DNA of 64,000 bases, taken from Thermoproteus uzoniensis 768-20. Its GTDB lineage: Archaea > Thermoproteota > Thermoprotei > Thermoproteales > Thermoproteaceae. The number at the start of each line of letters is the position of its first letter. Position 1 is the stretch's first letter. The notes under the pieces are model-generated. The model saw only the letters and a program-made list of their open reading frames with translations, had not been told where the DNA came from and searched no databases. This document shows positions 17,176 to 26,153 of the stretch, in pieces. Where the stretch lies: the NCBI RefSeq assembly GCF_000193375.1, contig NC_015315.1, forward strand, positions 628,622-692,621, in the 5' to 3' direction. Both the position numbers and the translations under genes were made by a program.

Positions 17176-18308
17176 AGGTACTCCACGCGCAGACCGTCGT
17201 CGACTTTTAAGACCCAGCTGCGCGCCTCCCCGACGCCTCTAATGGAGCCCGCGGCGGCCTCCGGCGCGAGGGCCATGACGACGCCGCCGAGCCCCGCGCC
17301 GGACAGCTTGGCGCCGTAGGCCCCCTTAGCCAAGGCCCCCTCGACCAACCTGTCGAGCTCCGGTATGCTGACGTCGTATAGGTCGCGGAGGAGGCTGTGC
17401 TGGTACGTCATGACGGCCCCCACGCCTCTCGCCCTCCAGTCGTCGCCGTCGAGCGGCGGCAGATACGGCGCCTCGGCCTTTCTCCCCCTCAGTATGTCCA
17501 GAGCGACGAGGGTGGATCTGTGCATCCTGATAGTGAAGAGGATGCGGTTGGCCGGCACGCGCGGTATTTTGTCCAGATAGGGCTTCAGCTCCTCCTCGTC
17601 CAGCTCCTCCCACTTGACCTTCCAATGCCTCTCCGCGAGCTTCTCCCTTATGCTGGGGGGCACCACGGCGAGTAGCGCCCTGAGCCCCTCGTCCAGCTCC
17701 CTCTGCCTCTGGGGATGCACCTCCGCCGTTGAGTGCCGCACCCCGCTGTCGAGCGCCACGAAGACTCCCCTATCCAGCTCGAGCCGCTCCACGTTGTAGG
17801 GAGGCTTGGTGTTGATGTACGATATCCTGCCGAAGGCGGACCCGTACTGGTCCAGCCGGCCGCACGGTATGCCCATCACCTCCCTCTCCGCGCGGTAGGC
17901 GGTCTCGGCCACAAACGCCGGATCCGCGGGCCCTCCCCAGAGGGCCGACAGCGCGCCGACTGTAGCCACGAGGAGCGCCGCGCTCGACGCCATGCCGGAG
18001 GCTATCGGCACGTCGCTGTCCACCTCGAGCTCGCAGCCCCCCACCTCCACGCCCGAGCGCTGTAGGGACACAACCGCGGCCTTTACGTAGTCGGCGAAGC
18101 TCCTCCCGGCGGGGAGCTCTCCGGGCTTGAACTCGGCGGACTCGCCGGTGTTGAGGGACCTCGCCCTACATGCCCCGCGCAGGCGCCGGGCCTTGACGCG
18201 CGTCCGTAGGTTTATCGCGACAGAGACCACCGGCAGTCCCTTGTAGTCCTGGTGCGTGTTCAAGAAATCCAGACGGCCCGGCGCGGAGGCCAGTACCTCG
18301 TAGTTCAC
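17172..18308 (-). CDS. galK: Galactokinase-family GHMP sugar kinase
   Basis: About 378 residues. GHMP-kinase motifs: APGRLDFLNTHQDYKG at the N-terminus, PIASGMASSAALLVA near residue 105 (ATP loop) and KLSGAGLGGVVMALAPE near 335. The usual galactokinase signature GEHTDY is NTHQDY here, so the first acidic sugar contact is changed; galactokinase is assigned mainly from the coupled galT. GTG 18308 is the start because it overlaps the stop of the upstream ABC ATPase (GTGA at 18308-18305); the frame is open further upstream but lies inside that gene. Confidence 0.85.
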   Translation of the reverse strand: MNYEVLASAPGRLDFLNTHQDYKGLPVVSVAINLRTRVKARRLRGACRARSLNTGESAEFKPGELPAGRSFADYVKAAVVSLQRSGVEVGGCELEVDSDVPIASGMASSAALLVATVGALSALWGGPADPAFVAETAYRAEREVMGIPCGRLDQYGSAFGRISYINTKPPYNVERLELDRGVFVALDSGVRHSTAEVHPQRQRELDEGLRALLAVVPPSIREKLAERHWKVKWEELDEEELKPYLDKIPRVPANRILFTIRMHRSTLVALDILRGRKAEAPYLPPLDGDDWRARGVGAVMTYQHSLLRDLYDVSIPELDRLVEGALAKGAYGAKLSGAGLGGVVMALAPEAAAGSIRGVGEARSWVLKVDDGLRVEYL

Positions 18309-19414
18309 AGCACGGCCTTCTCGTCCTCGCCGAAAACCTTGATCTTCTGAGGCCTCACGTACACGACAGTCTCGGCGCCTTCGGCCGGCGGCCTGCCCAC
18401 CACCTCGACTCTGGCCTCTAGGCCGTCCCACTCGATCAAGGCCGTCGTCACGAAGCCCGTTACCTCAACTATCTTGACTCTGCCCTTGGGTATAGCCACG
18501 TCGTCCTTGCTCTGCGGGGCCTCCGCCACGTAGATATCGGCCGGCCTTATGCCCACGTACACCTTCTTCCCCACGTGTTCGGCCAAGGCGGGGGAGTTCG
18601 GCAGGGGTATCTTCAGTGAGCCTGCGTCGGCCAGATAGCCGCCGGCCTCTTTCAGAAGCTTGGCCTCGAAGACGTTCATGGGCGGATCTCCCAAGAAGGT
18701 CGCCACGAATAGGTTGGCGGGCCTCTCCAGCAAGTCCTCCACGCCGCCTACCTGCTGTATCACGCCTCTCCTCAGCACGGCCAGCCTATCGGCGACGGAG
18801 TACGCGTCTTGCTGGTCGTGCGTCACTAATATCGTTGTTATTTTCAACTCCCTCTGGAGCCTCTTCACGAACGCCCTGGCGCTTATGCGTATCCTTGCGT
18901 CTAGGTTGGAGAAGGGCTCGTCGAGGAGCAGTAGGCGCGGCTGTTTGACTAAGGCGCGCGCTATGGCCACCCTCTGTTGTTGGCCGCCCGAGAGCTGGCG
19001 GGGGTAGCGGTCCAGAAGATCCCCTATGCCCAAAATCTCGGCCACCTCCTTCACCCTCGCCTCGATCTCTCTCTTGGGCAACTTCTTTATCTTCAGGGGG
19101 AACGCTATGTTGTCGAAGACCTTCATGTGGGGGTAGAGGGCCCAGTTCTGGAACACCATGCCGACGTTTCTCTTAGGCGGCTCCACGAACACCTTCCTCT
19201 CCACGTCCACTATGACGTCGTCGTCGAAGAGTATCCGGCCCCTCGTCGGCACCTCAAGCCCGGCGAGAACTCTGAGGAAGGTGGTCTTGCCGTGGCCAGA
19301 GGGGCCCAACACGACGAAGAACTCGCCGTCGTTTATCTTGAGGTTCACGTCCTTGAGGGCGACGACGTTCGGCGGAAATATCTTGTCAACGTGCTCCAAG
19401 GTGACTACGACCAT
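18305..19414 (-). CDS. Sugar-type ABC transporter ATP-binding protein (MalK/UgpC class)
   Basis: 369 residues with a full nucleotide-binding domain and a C-terminal OB-type regulatory domain, as in MalK/GlcV. Walker [10 protein letters not shown] near residue 37, [27 protein letters not shown] (signature plus Walker B) near 135-160, and switch His in TILVTHDQ. Family members energise uptake of sugars through a permease pair and binding protein, none of which are here; such ATPases can serve several permeases. It is the first gene of a three-gene operon with galK and galT. ATG 19414 lies about 24 bases after tttaaaatt; the longer frame begins inside the tricorn gene. Confidence 0.93.
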   Translation of the reverse strand: MVVVTLEHVDKIFPPNVVALKDVNLKINDGEFFVVLGPSGHGKTTFLRVLAGLEVPTRGRILFDDDVIVDVERKVFVEPPKRNVGMVFQNWALYPHMKVFDNIAFPLKIKKLPKREIEARVKEVAEILGIGDLLDRYPRQLSGGQQQRVAIARALVKQPRLLLLDEPFSNLDARIRISARAFVKRLQRELKITTILVTHDQQDAYSVADRLAVLRRGVIQQVGGVEDLLERPANLFVATFLGDPPMNVFEAKLLKEAGGYLADAGSLKIPLPNSPALAEHVGKKVYVGIRPADIYVAEAPQSKDDVAIPKGRVKIVEVTGFVTTALIEWDGLEARVEVVGRPPAEGAETVVYVRPQKIKVFGEDEKAVL

Positions 19415-19442
19415 GGGTTTTACGTATTGCCTAATTTTAAAA

Positions 19443-22400
19443 TTAAGCTCTGACGGACTCCAGAGAGAGCGAGGCGCCGAGCCGCTTGAGGGCCTCCTCG
19501 ATTGCCCTATCGAGTTGCGGGTCGGCGCCTTCTCTGTAGTGGTGCGGCGCAATCTCCACGTAGATGTCGGGCTCCACGCCGCGTCCCTCTATCCCGGTCC
19601 CGACGCCCTCGGCCCAGAACGCGTATTTGGGCTGGGTTATTATAGTGCCGTCGACTAGTTTATACCTGGTATCTATCCCCACCGTGCCGCCCCAAGTCCT
19701 GGTCCCCACGACGGGTCCCAGCCCCAACGCCTTGAAGTCGTAGGTGAATATGTCGCCGTCAGAGCCGGCGTACTCGTTAGTTATCAGCACGAGCGCCTTG
19801 GGCACGACGAGCTCGGGGTACGGCGTCGGCTTGAAATATCTAGTTAGAAACGCCCCGAAGACCCTCGCGGCCAGCCGCTGTATCAACATGCCTGACGTAT
19901 GGCCGCCTCTGTTGAACCTGACGTCTATTATGAGCGCCTCTCTGTAGCCCTCCGCCACGAGCGACCTGAAAAACTCGGCGTAGCCGTAGGGGCCCATGTC
20001 GGGCACGTGGACGTAGCCCACCCTGCCGCCGGTCTTCTCGTGCACGTAGCGGCGGTTGCGCTCCACCCAGCTTCTGTATACGATATGCCTCTCGTCCCTC
20101 AGCGTCTTGACGGGGAAGCGCCGGACCGCGTCGCCCCGCCTGGTCTCTATCCACAACACGTCGCCGGCCCTATTGAGGAGGGCGGCCTCCGGGGGCGTGT
20201 CGGGGCCGAGTGCCGTCCCGCCTATGGACAGCACGCAGTCCCCCTCCTTGACGTCTAGGCCCGGCGCCGCCAGCGGGCTCCGCTCGCCCTCGTTGGCGGG
20301 GTCGCCGACGAAGATCTTGGCCACGCGCCAGCACGATCCGTCCCACGCGAACTCGGCCCCCAGCCCGCCCACCGGGTAGGGCTTATCCACCTCGAAGTCG
20401 GGCACCACCTCGTACGCGTGGCTGTTGCCCAGCTCCCCCTGCATCTCGTTGATCAAGTCGCTCAGCTCGTACCGCGTCCCCACCCTATCTAGAAGAGGCT
20501 CGTACTTCCTATACACGGCGTCCCAATCGACGCCGTTCATGTCGGCCCTCCAGAAGTTCTCCCTCATCAACAGCCAGGCCTCGCGGAACATCTGCCTCCA
20601 CTCCTTCGCCGGATCTACGTAGACCTTTACCCTATTTAGGTCCAGGACCCCGCTCTTTCTGCCCGGCTCTCTCGACTGCATATCGGGCCTCTTCTCCACG
20701 TCGACAAGCCTCAGCCTGCCCTCCTCCTTCAGCAATAGATATTTCCCGTCGGGGGAGGCCCGAATGGCCGAGACGCCCGACGCCAGCTGTTCCTTGGACT
20801 TGGTCTCCAAGTCGTAAACCTCGACGACGCCCCTCCTCTCCTGAGCCGACCACAGATAGTACTTGAGGGCCCCCTCCACCTCGTATCTAAGCCAGGCGAC
20901 CTTCCCGCCCTTAAGCCCCACGACGGCCGCGTATATCCCCTCGTCGACCGGGAAGGGCTCGGCCCTGGCGGCGATGCCCTCCACGTCTATATCCTGCGCC
21001 GCCCCCTCCGCCTTTCTGTACTCGACAAAGGGAGACAAGTCGTCCCTCCTCAGAGGTATGAGGTAAGGCTTTGAGTGCTTCGCGAAGACGTAGTAGAACT
21101 GGACGGGGTCCATGGCGGGGTTGAGGGCCCTCCTTGAGAGGAAGTAGAGGTACCTCCCGTCGGGGTCGAAGGCGGGGCCGTAGTCGAAGCTCGTGGGCGG
21201 CGTGGCGTCGTGGGATCTGCCGGACCTCACGTCGTACAGCCTTATGTTCTGGGTGTAGGGGCCCGAGGGCCGGGAGTAGGCGAGCCAAAGGCCGGAGGGG
21301 TGCCACGCGAGCTCCGTTATTAGGCCGTACTCGCTTCTGTCGACCAATGCCGCGGTCCCCGTCTCGACGTCTAACAGCCACAGCTCCCCTCTATGGTTGG
21401 CCAAGGCCAGCCTCGGGTACTTGAGGGCCAAGGCCTCTATCAGCCCCAGCCCCGGCTCCAGCCTCTTGAGCAACGCCCCGTCCTTCCCGTAGATCTCGAC
21501 GGCGCCGTCGTAGGTCGACACGGCGATCTTGTCGCCGTCAGCCGACACGTGCTTGTACCTCGTGGCGCCGCCGGCGCCCAGCCCGACCACCGCCCCCTCC
21601 CAGGCTGGCATGTGGAAGGCCTGGCCGCGGGAGATCAAGACGACGGAGTCGCCCGAGGGCAAGGCGAAGCCCTCCAGATATTTGAAGGGGTCGACGAACT
21701 TGGGCGCCTTTTGCTTTCTGGCCAGAGGAGCCTCTATGTCGAGGAGCTCGAGGCGACCAGACGGGTCGTATAGATATATGTCGCCGCCCATCTGGAAGAC
21801 CACTCTGCGCCCGTCGGAGCTGGCGTTCCTGACGTAGAACTCCTTGAAGTCGGTGTGCCTCCTCAGATCCTTGCCGGAGGGGTCCACAGAGTACAGATTG
21901 CCGACCCCCTCGTGGTCGGACACGAAGTATATCCTGCCGCCGACAATCATGGGCGAGGTGACGTTGCCCGGGAGGTCGACCAGCTTCTCGAACGTCCTCC
22001 CGCCGTCTCTGCTGATCCAGAGGACGCCCCTCATGCCGCCCCTATACCTCTTCCAGTAGGGCAGGTCGTAGTTGTTCCGGCCCAACACGACGAACCCATC
22101 GCCGTAGAGCAAGGCCGTGGCGGGGCCTAGATTAAGCCTCTCGTACCTCCCGTCTAGAGATACGGAGTACAGCTCCCGCCACTGGGGGAAGGGCATCTTG
22201 AAGTCGCTGAAGACCAGCACCCGCCCGTCGGGCGTCCACCCCGCCACGCGCGTGTAGGGAGAGCCGAAGTAGGTCAGCCTCTTGGGCTGGCCTCCGTCGG
22301 CCGGCACCACGTAGGCCTCGGCCAAGGTGCCCTGGTCGGTCTGTTGCAGCCGGGTGAAGGCTATATACCGCCCGTCCGGCGAGAACTTCGGCCTAACGAC

Positions 22401-22520
22401 TACGCCGAAGTCGGAGGTGAGCCTGTAGGCCCTGCCGCCGGAGTATTTCCAGAGGTCGTCCTCGGTGACGAACACCATGTCGTCGCCGTATATGTCCGGG
22501 TACATGTAGTACCCCTTCAT
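19443..22520 (-). CDS. tri: Tricorn core protease
   Basis: About 1025 residues, close to the Thermoplasma protein. Tricorn trims oligopeptides released by the proteasome and passes them to aminopeptidases. Order: a beta-propeller of repeated SPDGRY-type blades (about 1-300), a second propeller (about 300-620), a helical/core region with GNSHAYE (His of the catalytic set), a PDZ-like domain (about 720-820) and the C-terminal catalytic core with RFNRGGH and [11 protein letters not shown] (nucleophile Ser) and TWGGTVG. ATG 22520 is chosen because TATA gcttaaaag lies 26 bases upstream; the longer frame would read through the promoter. Confidence 0.95.
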   Translation of the reverse strand: MKGYYMYPDIYGDDMVFVTEDDLWKYSGGRAYRLTSDFGVVVRPKFSPDGRYIAFTRLQQTDQGTLAEAYVVPADGGQPKRLTYFGSPYTRVAGWTPDGRVLVFSDFKMPFPQWRELYSVSLDGRYERLNLGPATALLYGDGFVVLGRNNYDLPYWKRYRGGMRGVLWISRDGGRTFEKLVDLPGNVTSPMIVGGRIYFVSDHEGVGNLYSVDPSGKDLRRHTDFKEFYVRNASSDGRRVVFQMGGDIYLYDPSGRLELLDIEAPLARKQKAPKFVDPFKYLEGFALPSGDSVVLISRGQAFHMPAWEGAVVGLGAGGATRYKHVSADGDKIAVSTYDGAVEIYGKDGALLKRLEPGLGLIEALALKYPRLALANHRGELWLLDVETGTAALVDRSEYGLITELAWHPSGLWLAYSRPSGPYTQNIRLYDVRSGRSHDATPPTSFDYGPAFDPDGRYLYFLSRRALNPAMDPVQFYYVFAKHSKPYLIPLRRDDLSPFVEYRKAEGAAQDIDVEGIAARAEPFPVDEGIYAAVVGLKGGKVAWLRYEVEGALKYYLWSAQERRGVVEVYDLETKSKEQLASGVSAIRASPDGKYLLLKEEGRLRLVDVEKRPDMQSREPGRKSGVLDLNRVKVYVDPAKEWRQMFREAWLLMRENFWRADMNGVDWDAVYRKYEPLLDRVGTRYELSDLINEMQGELGNSHAYEVVPDFEVDKPYPVGGLGAEFAWDGSCWRVAKIFVGDPANEGERSPLAAPGLDVKEGDCVLSIGGTALGPDTPPEAALLNRAGDVLWIETRRGDAVRRFPVKTLRDERHIVYRSWVERNRRYVHEKTGGRVGYVHVPDMGPYGYAEFFRSLVAEGYREALIIDVRFNRGGHTSGMLIQRLAARVFGAFLTRYFKPTPYPELVVPKALVLITNEYAGSDGDIFTYDFKALGLGPVVGTRTWGGTVGIDTRYKLVDGTIITQPKYAFWAEGVGTGIEGRGVEPDIYVEIAPHHYREGADPQLDRAIEEALKRLGASLSLESVRA

Positions 22521-22545
22521 TGTGGGCTCCGCCGGGGCCTCTTTT

Positions 22546-22563
22546 AAGCATAAAGAAATATTT
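22546..22563. promoter_or_regulatory. Divergent promoter region (tricorn / acylphosphatase)
   Basis: Two separate A/T boxes lie back to back: tttaagc (about 22541-22550), 26 bases before tricorn ATG 22520 on the minus strand, and aaatattt (about 22555-22563), about 24 bases before ATG 22582 on the plus strand. Confidence 0.5.
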
Positions 22564-22581
22564 CCGGGGCCTATTCCCGGC

Positions 22582-22878
22582 ATGGCGAAGGTGCGGGTAC
22601 ATCTGTACGTGAGGGGGAAAGTGCAGGGAGTCTTCTTCAGACAGTCCATGAAGGACGTGGCCGCCTACTACGGCGTGAGGGGGTGGGTGAGGAATCTGCC
22701 CGACGGGAGGACGGTCGAGGCCGTTTTGGAGGGCGACGAGGAGGCCGTGAGGAAGGTCGTGGAGTGGGCCCACTACGGCCCGCCGGGCGCCCGGGTCGAG
22801 AAGGTCGAGGTCGCCTACGAGGAGTACAGGGGGGAGTTCGACGACTTCAAGATACTGCCGACTCCCAAAAATATTTAG
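22582..22878 (+). CDS. acyP: Acylphosphatase
   Basis: 98 residues, the usual family length. It hydrolyses carboxyl-phosphate bonds such as acetyl-phosphate. The active-site Arg is in [18 protein letters not shown] and the Asn in [26 protein letters not shown], both in their standard places. ATG 22582 follows aaatattt by about 24 bases. The methyltransferase gene starts 15 bases downstream, so the two may be co-transcribed, though a TATA-like box (aaaatattta) at the acyP stop could start the next gene on its own. Confidence 0.95.
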   Translation: MAKVRVHLYVRGKVQGVFFRQSMKDVAAYYGVRGWVRNLPDGRTVEAVLEGDEEAVRKVVEWAHYGPPGARVEKVEVAYEEYRGEFDDFKILPTPKNI

Positions 22879-22892
22879 GGGGTAAACGGTAC

Positions 22893-23453
22893 GTGGAGGT
22901 CTATTTCGAGCGCTTCGACGAGAGGGAAGCCGCCTTCTACGAGCTGTTGGTCAGACTGCGTATCTTCGACTGGGCCTACTCGGCGACCGCCAAGCTGGTC
23001 GACGGAGCGGCGGACCGCGGGGCGAGGTTGTTGGAGATAGGCCCCGGCGTGGGGAAGCTGGCGGCGATGCTAGAGAAGAGGGGCTATAGGGTGGTCGGCG
23101 TCGACGTATCGCCAGCCATGTTGCGCCGGGCGCGCAGGAGGACGTCTGCCGATCTAGTGGCGGGCGCCAGCTGGGCTCTGCCGGTTAGGCAGAGCGCGTT
23201 CGACGGCGCCGTTGCCCTATTCACGCTACACCACTGGGGCCCCCACAAGGAGTCGGTCGAGGAGGTGGCGAGGGCGTTGAGGCCCGGCGGTAGGTTCGTG
23301 GCGGTCGAGGTCGACAGAGACCGCATGCCGTTGGTCGGCGACCACAGTTGCGCCGAGAGGTGTCTGAGGGAGGTCCTAGGCGCGCGTTTCGGGGTCAAGA
23401 TAATACGCAGATATCCTCTGATCGCCGCCGTTGCGGAAAAAGTTATTAGGTAA
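22893..23453 (+). CDS. Class I SAM-dependent methyltransferase
   Basis: 186 residues. Motif I LLEIGPGVGKLAAMLEKRG, motif II VVGVDVSPAMLRRARRR and motif IV-like FDGAVALFTLHHW define a UbiE/MenG-like small-molecule methyltransferase fold; RPGGRFVAVEVDRD follows as expected. A Cys-bearing DHSCAERCLRE segment near the end is unusual. I choose GTG 22893, about 21 bases after aaaatattta; the same frame is open upstream through acyP but that part is a shadow. Substrate unknown. Confidence 0.82.
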   Translation: MEVYFERFDEREAAFYELLVRLRIFDWAYSATAKLVDGAADRGARLLEIGPGVGKLAAMLEKRGYRVVGVDVSPAMLRRARRRTSADLVAGASWALPVRQSAFDGAVALFTLHHWGPHKESVEEVARALRPGGRFVAVEVDRDRMPLVGDHSCAERCLREVLGARFGVKIIRRYPLIAAVAEKVIR

Positions 23454-23469
23454 TCGCCCCTTCTAGAAG

Positions 23470-24663
23470 ATGCTGGAGGAGCTCTTTGAGGAGGGTCTTA
23501 CGTTGATCAAGGGACCTCCCGGCTCCGGCAAGACGACCCTCGCCGCGTGGGCCGCCGCCAGGCATAGGAACTCGGCCTGGTTCACCTTTTACGAGAGCGA
23601 GTCGCGCCTCCTCCGGTTTTTGTCCTCGATAGGCCTCGACCCGCCCCGCCACATATTCGACATGATCTCCACGGCCCATAAGAAGGAGGCCGTCGAGGCC
23701 GTACTCAAGACGATACAGGAGGTCAAGCCGGACTTCGTCGTGGTGGACGGCCTAAACGCCTTGACGCCGGAAGGCGAGAGGGAGCTGGTCCACAACCTTT
23801 TCTACCACCTCCTCTCGTCCTTAATGCCGGTGGTGTTGATAAGGGAGGGCGAGGAGATCACCGCGACCGACTACATAGCGGACAACGTGATTCTGTTGGG
23901 CTACAGACAGTCCGAGAGGGGGTCCTCGCGGCATCTGGCCGTGGTCAAGAGCAGGGGAAGGCTCGTGGAGCCCAGCGTATTCCGGTTCGTCCTAGCCAAG
24001 GGAGGCCCTAAGTTCATCTTGCCTCCTCGCGAGGCCAAGAAGGTGTCCGGCGAGCGCCTCACGACCGGCGCGCCGGAGCTAGACAGAGAGATAAACGGAG
24101 GCGTCATAGCGGGTAGCTACGTCGTGGTGGTTGGGCCGCCCGACGGCCTCGCCAGCAAGCTCATGGTCATAACCGCATCTACGCTGGCCGCCGCCGGCAA
24201 GAAAGTGCTCTACCACCACCACAAGCAGATCCCGACGTTCGTAAAATTCGCCGAGTCTCTGGGCGTGAAGACCGACGTGAAGGGGCTGTTCTGGTACTAC
24301 CATCCGATAGAGGAGCACAAGGATCTTACGTGGTGGTATAGGTCGGCCGAAATGGCCAACGAGATGGGGATCGACGTCCACTTCGCCGACCAGTACGAGC
24401 AGGTGATAGCCGTGGCGGGCCCCGAGACCATCGCCGAGGCGGCCCAGTTGTACCAAGCGACCCTCCGCAGAGAGACCACGACTGTGCTCGTCATAAACTC
24501 GCACGCGATCTGGCGGAGGGTCGCCCCGCTCCTCGGCTCTATACCCGACTACACGTTCCTCTTCAAGCACGGAACGTTGACCGCCTACACGCCGGAGCGC
24601 ACGGAGCCATTGCGCTTCAGGTACAAGCTGGTCGGCCGCAGAGTGGTCTTCGAGAAGGCATAA
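23470..24663 (+). CDS. KaiC/RecA-like ATPase with a degenerate second domain
   Basis: 397 residues in two RecA-like halves. The first has Walker A IKGPPGSGKTT (residues 13-23) and a Walker-B-like FVVVDGLNAL near 90; its C-terminal part resembles KaiC/RadA-like proteins. The second starts near residue 195 (ERLTTGAPELDREINGGVIAGSYVVVVGPP) but its P-loop reads GPPDGLASKL, without the GKT/S needed for ATP. So it resembles a tandem KaiC with one active site, perhaps a signalling or regulatory ATPase. Leaderless ATG after agttattagg. Confidence 0.75.
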   Translation: MLEELFEEGLTLIKGPPGSGKTTLAAWAAARHRNSAWFTFYESESRLLRFLSSIGLDPPRHIFDMISTAHKKEAVEAVLKTIQEVKPDFVVVDGLNALTPEGERELVHNLFYHLLSSLMPVVLIREGEEITATDYIADNVILLGYRQSERGSSRHLAVVKSRGRLVEPSVFRFVLAKGGPKFILPPREAKKVSGERLTTGAPELDREINGGVIAGSYVVVVGPPDGLASKLMVITASTLAAAGKKVLYHHHKQIPTFVKFAESLGVKTDVKGLFWYYHPIEEHKDLTWWYRSAEMANEMGIDVHFADQYEQVIAVAGPETIAEAAQLYQATLRRETTTVLVINSHAIWRRVAPLLGSIPDYTFLFKHGTLTAYTPERTEPLRFRYKLVGRRVVFEKA

Positions 24664-24701
24664 CGACGCTCAACGTTTTTTAGGGAGGCGTTGTCGCCAT
24701 T

Positions 24702-25172
24702 ATGGATCTGGATAAGGAAATAGAGCGTTGGGTTAGGAAGCTGGGCCTCAACGTAGTCATACCGCCGAACGCCCCTGAGCCTTTCCACATATCAACGGCG
24801 CCTCCCACGGGCATGCCGGTGGTAGACGTGGTGAGGCCCAAAGACGCCGAGTTCTACGTGATAGCTATGGGCATAGCGGTTCACCCCGACCACAAATCGG
24901 CGCTCGCGTCGATGAGGGAGCAGGACAGGCGGCGGTTCCTCCTCGAGCTGAAGAGGGCCGTCGTCTCTATGGGCGTCGACTTCGCCTTCCTCCCGCCGGA
25001 CGCCGAGATACCCGACGCGATTCAGGTCTCGCGGCCGGTCCTCGCCGAGGGGCTGGACGCCCAGAGGTTCCTAGACGAGTACTACAGGGTGAGGAACGCC
25101 GGCCTCTTGGTCATAATTTCCTTCGCGGAGACCTTCAGAAAGGCCGCCGGCCAGACCTCCCTCTACGCATGA
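24702..25172 (+). CDS. Archaeal conserved protein resembling DUF2299
   Basis: 156 residues, cytosolic, alpha/beta. Order: basic helix DKEIERWVRKLGLNVVIPP, a FHISTAPP strand, a central EFYVIAMGIAVHPDH, a helix SMREQDRRRFLLELKRAVVSMGVDFAFLP and a C-terminal hydrophobic strand plus helix. This layout reminds me of the archaeal DUF2299 family (secretion-chaperone-like fold), but I cannot confirm it without a profile search. Leaderless ATG about 24 bases after gttttttag. Its stop overlaps the start of the dehydrogenase (ATGA at 25169-25172), which shows co-translation with it. Confidence 0.7.
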   Translation: MDLDKEIERWVRKLGLNVVIPPNAPEPFHISTAPPTGMPVVDVVRPKDAEFYVIAMGIAVHPDHKSALASMREQDRRRFLLELKRAVVSMGVDFAFLPPDAEIPDAIQVSRPVLAEGLDAQRFLDEYYRVRNAGLLVIISFAETFRKAAGQTSLYA

Positions 25173-26116
25173 GGGCCCTCCTCCTCAAGGCGCCGCGCGA
25201 GCTGGAGGTGGTCGATCTGCCGACGCCCGAGCCGCCCGCGGGCTGGAGCCTCGTGAGGACGGAGCTGGCCGGCATATGCGGCACCGACAAGGCCTTCTAC
25301 CGGGGGACCTACCCCCTGTTCAAGAGGCCGCTTGTGCCCGGCCACGAGGTCGTGGGGATCGTCGTCGAGGGGCCTCTAAAGGGGCGGAGGGTCGTGTCCG
25401 AGATAAACTTCGCCGACCTCACCTGCGACTACTGCAGGTCGGGGCTCTACACCCACTGTCCCTACAAGAAGACGTTAGGCATAGACTTCGACGGCGGCAT
25501 GGCCGAGTACTTCGTCGCGCCCAACTACGCGCTACACCCCTTCGACGGGCCTCCCGAGCTCGGGATATTCGTCGAGCCTCTGGCGGCCGTCCTCAACGCC
25601 TTCTCCCTACGTCCCTTGAGGCCCGGCGAGAGGGCGGCCGTGATCGGCATCGGGAACATGGCGCTCCTCGCGGTCCAGGTGCTCAGACTGCTGGGCGCCT
25701 CTGAGGTGGCGGTAGTCGCGAGGAGGGAGAGCAGGAGGCTCAAGGCCCTCGAGAGGCTCGCCGACGTCGTGTATCTGGGAGAGGCCCCCGGCGCCCGCTT
25801 CGACCTAGTCTTCGAGGCCTCGGGAGACCCCAAGGCCCTCGACGCGGCGGTGGCCATGGCGAAGCCGCGCGGCGCCGTCCATCTGAAATCCACGCCGGGC
25901 TCCCCCGCCGTCTTCAACTCGACTCTGGCGGTGGTCAAGGAGGTCGCCATAGTGGGGAGCCGTTGCGGGACCTTCAGAGAGTTCAGGGAGGCCATCGCGC
26001 TCCTCGCGTCGGGGAGGGTCAGGCCGGTGCTGGACGCCGTCTATCCTCTGGAGGAGGGGCGGAGGGCCTTCGAGGAGGCCCAAGGCGACGTTTTCAAGGT
26101 CGCCGTAAGGCTCTGA
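25169..26116 (+). CDS. Zinc-type medium-chain alcohol/sugar dehydrogenase
   Basis: 315 residues. Catalytic zinc ligands Cys37 (AGICGTDK) and His59-Glu60 (VPGHEVVG) are present; nucleotide-binding Rossmann motif AVIGIGNMALLAVQVLRLLGA near 155 has G-x-G-x-x instead of the usual GxGxxG, then VVARRESRR, whose Arg residues hint at NADP preference. The structural zinc loop DLTCDYCRSGLYTHC keeps three of the four usual Cys. At 315 residues it is shorter than typical (about 340-360), close to archaeal glucose-dehydrogenase-like relatives. Substrate not determinable. Confidence 0.82.
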   Translation: MRALLLKAPRELEVVDLPTPEPPAGWSLVRTELAGICGTDKAFYRGTYPLFKRPLVPGHEVVGIVVEGPLKGRRVVSEINFADLTCDYCRSGLYTHCPYKKTLGIDFDGGMAEYFVAPNYALHPFDGPPELGIFVEPLAAVLNAFSLRPLRPGERAAVIGIGNMALLAVQVLRLLGASEVAVVARRESRRLKALERLADVVYLGEAPGARFDLVFEASGDPKALDAAVAMAKPRGAVHLKSTPGSPAVFNSTLAVVKEVAIVGSRCGTFREFREAIALLASGRVRPVLDAVYPLEEGRRAFEEAQGDVFKVAVRL

Positions 26117-26153
26117 CGCGAAACCTAGATAAATCGGGGCGGTAGTATTCAAG

